A DNA stretch of 64,000 nucleotides, taken from contig CM043953.1 in NCBI GenBank assembly GCA_014529385.2, positions 90,711,842 to 90,775,841 on the forward strand. The letters run 5' to 3'. A model generated the notes under the pieces. The model was not told the DNA's origin. It was given only the letters and a program-made list of their open reading frames with translations, and made no database searches. This DNA is from Adiantum capillus-veneris. Lineage: Eukaryota > Streptophyta > Polypodiopsida > Polypodiales > Pteridaceae. How positions within the stretch are numbered: the first letter of the stretch is position 1; each line of letters starts with the position of its first letter. The position numbers were made by a program, and so were the translations under genes. Of this stretch, positions 59,100 through 64,000 are shown in pieces.

Positions 59100-59880
59100 A
59101 CAACGAACAAACATGTCTCAATTGGACAAAGAACGACAAGAATTTTTGCACACACATGCTGACTGTTTCTCAGAAGGCCTACCAATCCTGACAACCATAC
59201 TATTGATCTGATTCCTGGAACCACACCACCGAACAGGCCACCTTATCGTGTTAGCCGAGCCCAGAATGAAGAAATCATGAACAAAGTAAAAGACCTTGAA
59301 AAGAGTCTCATCCAGCCTAGTACTTCACCCTACTGTTCTCCGGTTTTATTGGAGGATGTGCATTGACTATAGAGCTCTCAATAAAACCACTATCAAGAAC
59401 AGATTCCCGATTCCCAGGATCGATGTTATTCTTGACAGACTTCAGGGATCCTCTTGTTTCAGCAGGATTGATTTCAAAGCGGATATCATCAGATCAAAAT
59501 TGCTCTAGGAGATGTGTACAAGATAGCCTTTCGAACAAGCTTTGGTTTATACGAATTTTTGGTGATGCCTTTTGGACTTACCAATGCTCCAGTAACTTCC
59601 AACCGAATGATGGATAGGATTTTCCGAGAGCATCGATCTTTTGTGGGCACTTTCTTTGATGATATATAGCTTTCTCCAAGGATGAAGCAGAGCATCGACA
59701 CCTCTGCTACAGGTCTTTCAGGAATTGCGTGATCACGGATTGGTTATTGATGCCAGAAAGAGCGAGTTTTTCTTGCCGGAGGTGCATTTCCTGGGATACA
59801 TCGTCTGAGCAGCAGGAGTACAGATGGACCCAGCCTGAGACTATCCGCGATTGACTAGACTTGAAGAATGTTCATGAAGC
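59100..59880 (+). pseudogene. Gypsy B reverse transcriptase
   Basis: Pieces: PPYRVSRAQNEEI (59240), [20 protein letters not shown] and [20 protein letters not shown] (59350-59470), VMPFGLTNAP-like text in a shifted frame (59560-59590), FFDDI for the YxDD box (59655), and KSEFFLPEVHFLGYIV (59770). At least five frame changes or stops. Confidence 0.82.
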
Positions 59881-59883
59881 TTT

Positions 59884-60471
59884 TTGGTCTTGTGTTCTTA
59901 CTACTCGAGGTTCACTCGGAAGTTTGCAGAGGTAGCTTCGCCTTTGCACTTATCGACACAGAAAAAAGTACCTTTCTCGTGGGGACCGACAGAGGTTACT
60001 GCCTTTCAAACACTCAAGGAAAAATTAACTACTGGACTAGTGTTGGCTTTGCCAGACTTGCAAAAGCCATTCGAAGTTTATTGTGGTGCTTGTGGTCATA
60101 GTCTCGGAGCGGTCTTGATGCAGGAGGGCCATGTAATTGCTTATGAAAGCAAAATGTTTTCAAAACCAGAATTGGTACCACAAATTTATGAGAAAGAGCT
60201 ATTGCCAGTGATCCATGCTATTACACAGTATCTACTAAGAGCCGATTTCACGGTCTTTACTGATCATCAGAGTCAACGCTACTTCTTGTCACAAAAGAAT
60301 CTTTCAGAAAAGCAAATGCAATGGGCTAACATCTTGTCAAAATTTCACTTCCAGATTGTCCATGTTCAGGGACAAAAAAACTTAGTGGCAGATGCATTGT
60401 CTCGGAAGCCCCTCGTCTTGGCTATTTCCGCGATCCATCATAGAAGCTTCGAGGATATGGTTGACGAGTAG
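59884..60471 (+). pseudogene. Gypsy B RNase H
   Basis: The longest open piece of this element (195 codons). SYYSRFTRKFAEVASPLH and FSWGPTEVTAFQTLKEKL are the RT-RNase H link; VYCGACGHSLGAVLMQ replaces the usual 'VxCDAS...' so the first catalytic Asp is Gly. YEKELLPVIHAITQYLLRA, FTVFTDHQSQRYFLSQKNLS and KNLVADALSRKP follow as expected. It is readable but catalytically dead. Confidence 0.88.
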
Positions 60472-60579
60472 GCCACCGATCCGGATGTTACCAATGTTTT
60501 TACTCGGATATAGAATGGGGAGATAGTGCTAGGACTGGATGGCTACTTGATGAAGAAAACAATGTTGTGTGTAACACAC

Positions 60580-61069
60580 AACCGTTGAGGAAAAAGGTTT
60601 TGACAGAGTGCCATTGTCCACCATTTACAGGTCACCTTCGCATAGACACCACCTTGAAGGGGCGGAGCGTTATTTCTTTTGGCCAAGACTCAAGAAGGAT
60701 GTGGACGAAATTGTTCACACTTGTTTAGTATGCTAGAAGGTCAAGTTTCATAGGCATAAGGCACAAGGATTACTACAACCTTTACCCATTCCCACCCGCC
60801 CCTAGGAAAGTATTGCAATGGATTTCATCTTTGATCTCCCTAAAATAGTCCAGCCGCGGACCATTTAGCGAGACTGTTCATTACATTGATATTTCAATTA
60901 CATGGCATGACTGAGGCAATAGTCTACGACAGAGATTCCCGATTCACGAGTTTGTTTTGGAGGGCTATTTGGGAGAACATTGGCACGCGGTTGCAATTCT
61001 CGTCATCTTTCCACCTACAGACTGAGATCGTTGTTCTCGATTTATTGAAGTCTTACATCTCTGATCAGA
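60580..61069 (+). pseudogene. Gypsy B integrase, truncated
   Basis: ECHCPPFTGHLRIDTTLKGA and VDEIVHTCLVC give the HHCC finger; AMDFIFDLPK opens the core. About 40 residues after that, including the first catalytic Asp block, are lost, and the text resumes with FQLHGMTEAIVYDRDSRFTS, GTRLQFSSSFHLQTE and LKSYISDQM. It stops at 61069 where family G inserts. The C-terminal chromodomain part is not found to the right within the window. Confidence 0.82.
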
Positions 61070-62302
61070 TGTAAGGTGCAGTAGAATGAATGTTTGCGCT
61101 TTGCTCAAGATGAGTGCTCCGAACTGTGCTCAAGGTTTCTTTTTGTTCTTATGGAAGGTAGAGCCTTCCGTTCTTAATGAGAGAGTACTATGATCACAAA
61201 CAAAGTGAATGGACACTGTGGGTGCAAGTGTATGACACTAAGAGAAAGAGAGATACGACACCAAATACGTTGTAAAACCCTCCTCCGAAGGCCCCACTCT
61301 CGTCGGCAACAGTGGTCTACTTATGATTGCACAATCTGGTACAAATGGAATGCATGTGACTGATGCAAGTCTAGGCTATGTCGACGATGACAACGGTGAT
61401 GACGAAGTCGACCTAAGGGCTGAAATCTGTAATCTTGCTACTACTGTCCAAAAACACTATGGGCTGAAATCTGCTGCGTGTCCAAAAACGCTGATTTTTG
61501 GGGCTTTTTCTTTGGGTCTTTGTAGCTAAAATTCTGCAGGTTTAGGGCTGAAAATTGAGGTGTCTTTAAGCTGAAAACTGATGGTCTTTCCGGGCTGAAT
61601 CTGCTACGCTTTAGGGCTGATCATGCAGGTCTTCTAATGCTGAAAATCGCTGCATGTGTTGAGATCCAAAAACGCTAGGGAAGCTCGTCCAAAAACGCTA
61701 GGAAAGCTGATGTCAAAAACGCTAGCTTGTCTGTTTTCCGGCCATGGATGATGATGCTGGTGCAAGCGCTAGTAGCTAGGAGGTATGGCGATGACTGCTG
61801 ATGCAAAAACGCCAAGGCTGAGGTTTGCTTTCCAAAAACGCTGGGATGAGGGGGAATCTGCTGCTTGGAGGGAATCCACCAAGGCTTGGTCTTGCTGAGA
61901 AGTTGCCTGCTAAGCTTGACTCTTGTTGCCTCTTCTGCCATTTAGTGCTAACTTTGGTTTGCTTATATATTTTCTTACCCAATTTGCCTACCTACTTTTG
62001 TTGGAAAGTCAATTTAAAATAATAAGTGAAAAATGCCAAAAATAGGTAAAATAGGCTAAATGCATTGGAAAATTCCCCTGATGGAATCTGATGGAATCTG
62101 ATGGATTCTGATGGGAATGCTTATGATCATGCTGTGTGCAACCAGAGGATATGCATCTACACTAAGTGACTGGGCATGCACGGTCTGCGAACACTCACAA
62201 AAGTGCCAGATCACTTCTAAATCTAGACTGACTGGATTGACTGAACCCTTGTCATGTTGTAGCTTGTCCACGGACACATAGGGTTGGATGTGTCACGTGA
62301 CA
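61070..62302 (-). mobile_element. 3' LTR of element G
   Basis: On the minus strand it runs TGTCACGTGACACATCC (62302) to CACCTTACA (61070), 1,233 bp. It matches 1-939. The terminal palindrome TGTCACGTGACA (62291-62302) holds a G-box (CACGTG). The inner half carries 'aaaacgctagg' repeats (61450-61830). Confidence 0.85.
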
Positions 62303-62314
62303 TCCCCTCCTTTT
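62303..62314 (-). other. Polypurine tract of element G
   Basis: Minus strand AAAAGGAGGGGA, directly before the LTR. It establishes the strand and that this is the 3' LTR. Confidence 0.85.
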
Positions 62315-62799
62315 CAAAGTGAGGTACTGGTACCGAACTGTATGGCGTCGAGGGAGATCGCCAATAGCATCCGGAATCCTGGAAGGGACTCTTCGCCAGC
62401 CCACTCTGATGTGTGAGTCGTGCGGTACTTGAACTTCATAAAGGTCTGCAACGCTTGCTTCTTTGGGCTGCGCCGAAAGCGACACAAAGTCTTTTGTGGC
62501 TCCTTCGATGCTTCAACTTCATCTAAAGTCATGCTTCTTTCTTCTTCAAGAATCTCCACAGCTGAAAATTCCTGAAACCACTTCCAACACAAAACCATGA
62601 ACATACCTATTCCATGTAAAGTGAGTGGAAAAAATCTTGTCTTCCTCAAAGACTGTGCATGCAATGTAGATGAACAAAGAGACGGAGTGCCAAACCGTTC
62701 ACCACACACACGCAAACAATGAGATCGAATCTTTCTCTTATGATCTAGAGCAATCAACCGTGGCAATTCACAACGGAAATGCCCATGCTTCATGCTCAT
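62314..62799 (-). pseudogene. Element G ORF with possible chromodomain end
   Basis: 161 codons. The C-terminal part (EILEEERSMT..., ALQTFMKFKYRTTHTSEWAG, EESLPGF) follows the chromodomain plan 'xxFLVKFKxxxxxxxEWxxEExL', which fits its place just before the polypurine tract. The N-terminal ~75 residues match nothing. RT and RNase H are absent from this side of the element. Confidence 0.5.
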
Positions 62800-62816
62800 A
62801 CTTTCATGTGCTCTTT

Positions 62817-63638
62817 CTACAATTGTGTCATGCCAAGAGACATGGAATGTGACTTCCTTGAATGCATACTTTTCAGCTTTTCATGAAAAATCCGCATACG
62901 TCCATGCTCATTCATGAGTGAAACGTGCTCAACGTACAATATGTCATGCGTAGGAAAAGGGATCACATAAAGACGCGGACTAAAATACAGGAAACGATCA
63001 CGAATGAAACATTCGAACAATGTGTGCATATGAATTATGCGAACACATAATACTTCCTGTGAGGGTTCTTGAGACCTAGGCTCGAGAGCCAAGATCGGTT
63101 CTTCCCGAGGGGGTTCTTTGGACCTAGGCTGAAGAGCCAAGATTGATCCTTCGTGATTGAACGAATCTACAACGAGGTTAGCTTCGCTAGAAAAAGCATC
63201 AACTAACTCATCATCCTTGTGAACAATCACGTCTTCTTCATGCAAATCATCATGCTTGTGAGAAATCACATCTTGATCATGCAAATCATCATGCTTGTGA
63301 GAAATCACATCTTGATCATACAAATCATCATGCTTGTCATTGTCATCCAAATCATCATGCTTATCATTGTCAATCAATTCATCATGCTCATCATTATCAT
63401 TCAAATCATCATGCTTATCATCATGCACATCCTGTGTGTTATGCTTTGGAGAAGGAGAGACTGAGAGAGTCTCCTTTTCCCGAATCTCTTGCATTTGTGC
63501 CTGCACTTGAGAAAAGAGTCGCAAGAACTCTTTCATGTGTTGGTCGCTCTTTCCTTTGACTGCGGCTGCCATTCTTTCTTGGTGTTTGCGCTCCATTTCT
63601 GCTTTTCTTTCTGCGCGTCTGCGTTCCATTTCTGCCAT
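62817..63638 (-). CDS. Element G ORF with Asp/His-rich repeats
   Basis: 273 open codons, the longest uninterrupted ORF of this element. A charged N-terminal helix (MAEMERRRAERKAEMERKHQ) is followed by KGKSDQHMKEFLRLFSQVQ, then repeats of HDDLxDxD type: three or more 16-residue units (HKHDDLHDQDVIS) and four or more 12-residue units (NDKHDDL) at about 63200-63430. Then come two EEPILALEPRSQEPS-like copies and a tail with FLYFSPRLYVIPF. It sits where gag-pol should be, yet shows no gag or pol motif. A frame change near 63650 separates it from the gag-like start. Confidence 0.45.
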   Translation of the reverse strand: MAEMERRRAERKAEMERKHQERMAAAVKGKSDQHMKEFLRLFSQVQAQMQEIREKETLSVSPSPKHNTQDVHDDKHDDLNDNDEHDELIDNDKHDDLDDNDKHDDLYDQDVISHKHDDLHDQDVISHKHDDLHEEDVIVHKDDELVDAFSSEANLVVDSFNHEGSILALQPRSKEPPREEPILALEPRSQEPSQEVLCVRIIHMHTLFECFIRDRFLYFSPRLYVIPFPTHDILYVEHVSLMNEHGRMRIFHEKLKSMHSRKSHSMSLGMTQL

Positions 63639-64000
63639 TCTTTCTGCATTTCTTGCTCGCGTTCTAAATTCCTTTCCATAAACATCAGCTCCAACTCCTC
63701 CATAGGAGTTAGCGCAATCCTTGGCGTAGATGGGAAAGGGTGAGGGTTGGAAAAACCTCCTGGTGGAGAAAATTCTTATTCACCTCTCATGCTCATCACC
63801 TCCAAGCGAAGTATCCATTCCGCTTCGAGTGATGACCATTCTGAAGTCGTGGGTTCTTGTGGGTTCTTGTTGGCTTTGGTTCTTAAGTTTACGAGGAACT
63901 TGAGTTCTTGAGGGTCTTGGATTCTTGGGTGCTTGAGGGTCTTGAGGTTTTCTTTCACTTGCAAACCGTGTTTGAGAAGGATCTTCTCTTCACCCGAGTT
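63639..64000 (-). other. Gag-like start and leader of element G, runs off the right edge
   Basis: On the minus strand MVITRSGMDTSLGGDE (start near 63838) looks like a gypsy gag start ('MVTRSG'). MEELELMFMERNLEREQEMQ follows near 63700 in a second frame. The leader (63850-64000) is built of 'aagaaccca' and 'ctcaaga' repeats, as in element X. The PBS and 5' LTR lie beyond the window. Confidence 0.5.

Noticed and set aside
56525-61069. Gypsy B as an intact, active element
   Set aside because: Many stops and frame changes in every domain, altered active sites in protease and RNase H, and an insertion in integrase.
63219-63464. Plus-strand ORF rich in Ile/Met repeats
   Set aside because: It is the reverse reading of the Asp/His repeat ORF on the minus strand.

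Overview
The window is a transposon-dense stretch of a land-plant nuclear genome. Evidence: Ty1/copia and Ty3/gypsy elements primed by initiator tRNA-Met, plant-type LINE fragments with a zf-RVT domain, a PLS-type pentatricopeptide (PPR) pseudogene, a hAT transposon, and many long (GA)n tracts. A fern, lycophyte or gymnosperm would fit, but the sequence does not settle the species. I see no clearly intact ordinary host gene, no rRNA, no tRNA and no CRISPR array. Nearly every coding signal is a broken piece of a mobile element or a captured gene fragment.

Layout. 1-2.45 kb: 3' end of gypsy element A (chromodomain integrase end, polypurine tract, LTR), cut by a reverse LTR whose end is the palindrome TGTCACGTGACA. 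3.3-8.5 kb: a truncated gypsy LTR, a tiny reverse LTR element (X) with a hAT-like MITE inside it, and remnants of another LTR family (F) full of GA tracts. 8.9-9.4 kb: a LINE RT fragment between inverted repeats. 12.6-12.9 kb: a small copia-type LTR with a duplicated primer-binding leader. 14.35-17.74 kb: a gag-only LTR element. 19.04-19.24 kb: one exon resembling branched-chain aminotransferase. 19.9-20.4 kb: a long-TIR MITE. 20.9-22.1 kb: a LINE 3' end. 23.2-25.4 kb: a PPR pseudogene.

25.5-41.8 kb is a nested stack. Copia-1 runs on the minus strand (5' LTR 41598-41826, 3' LTR 26297-26524). It carries two clean insertions: a 3.75-kb internally deleted copia (35217-38971, 5-bp target duplication CACAG) and a 6.7-kb hAT transposon (27313-34024, 8-bp target duplication CATGTAGA, CAGGG-type ends). 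Copia-1 itself interrupts a second copia remnant.

The hAT element is the most interesting object. It has GC-rich palindromic subterminal regions and a truncated hAT transposase on the minus strand. Between them, on the plus strand, lie a nearly complete protein-kinase-like gene and a coiled-coil/RING-H2 gene, neither of which is a known transposition function.

42.2-46.4 kb holds a scrambled minus-strand gypsy element, 47.6-48.1 kb a second copia-1 LTR with its leader, 52.2-53.45 kb a LINE remnant, and 55.2-56.5 kb a reverse gypsy gag with a poly-G MITE. 56.5-61.07 kb is gypsy B (LTR, PBS, gag, protease, RT, RNase H, part of integrase). It is interrupted at 61070 by a reverse element G (3' LTR, polypurine tract, chromodomain remnant, Asp/His-rich repeat ORF, gag start) that runs off the right edge.
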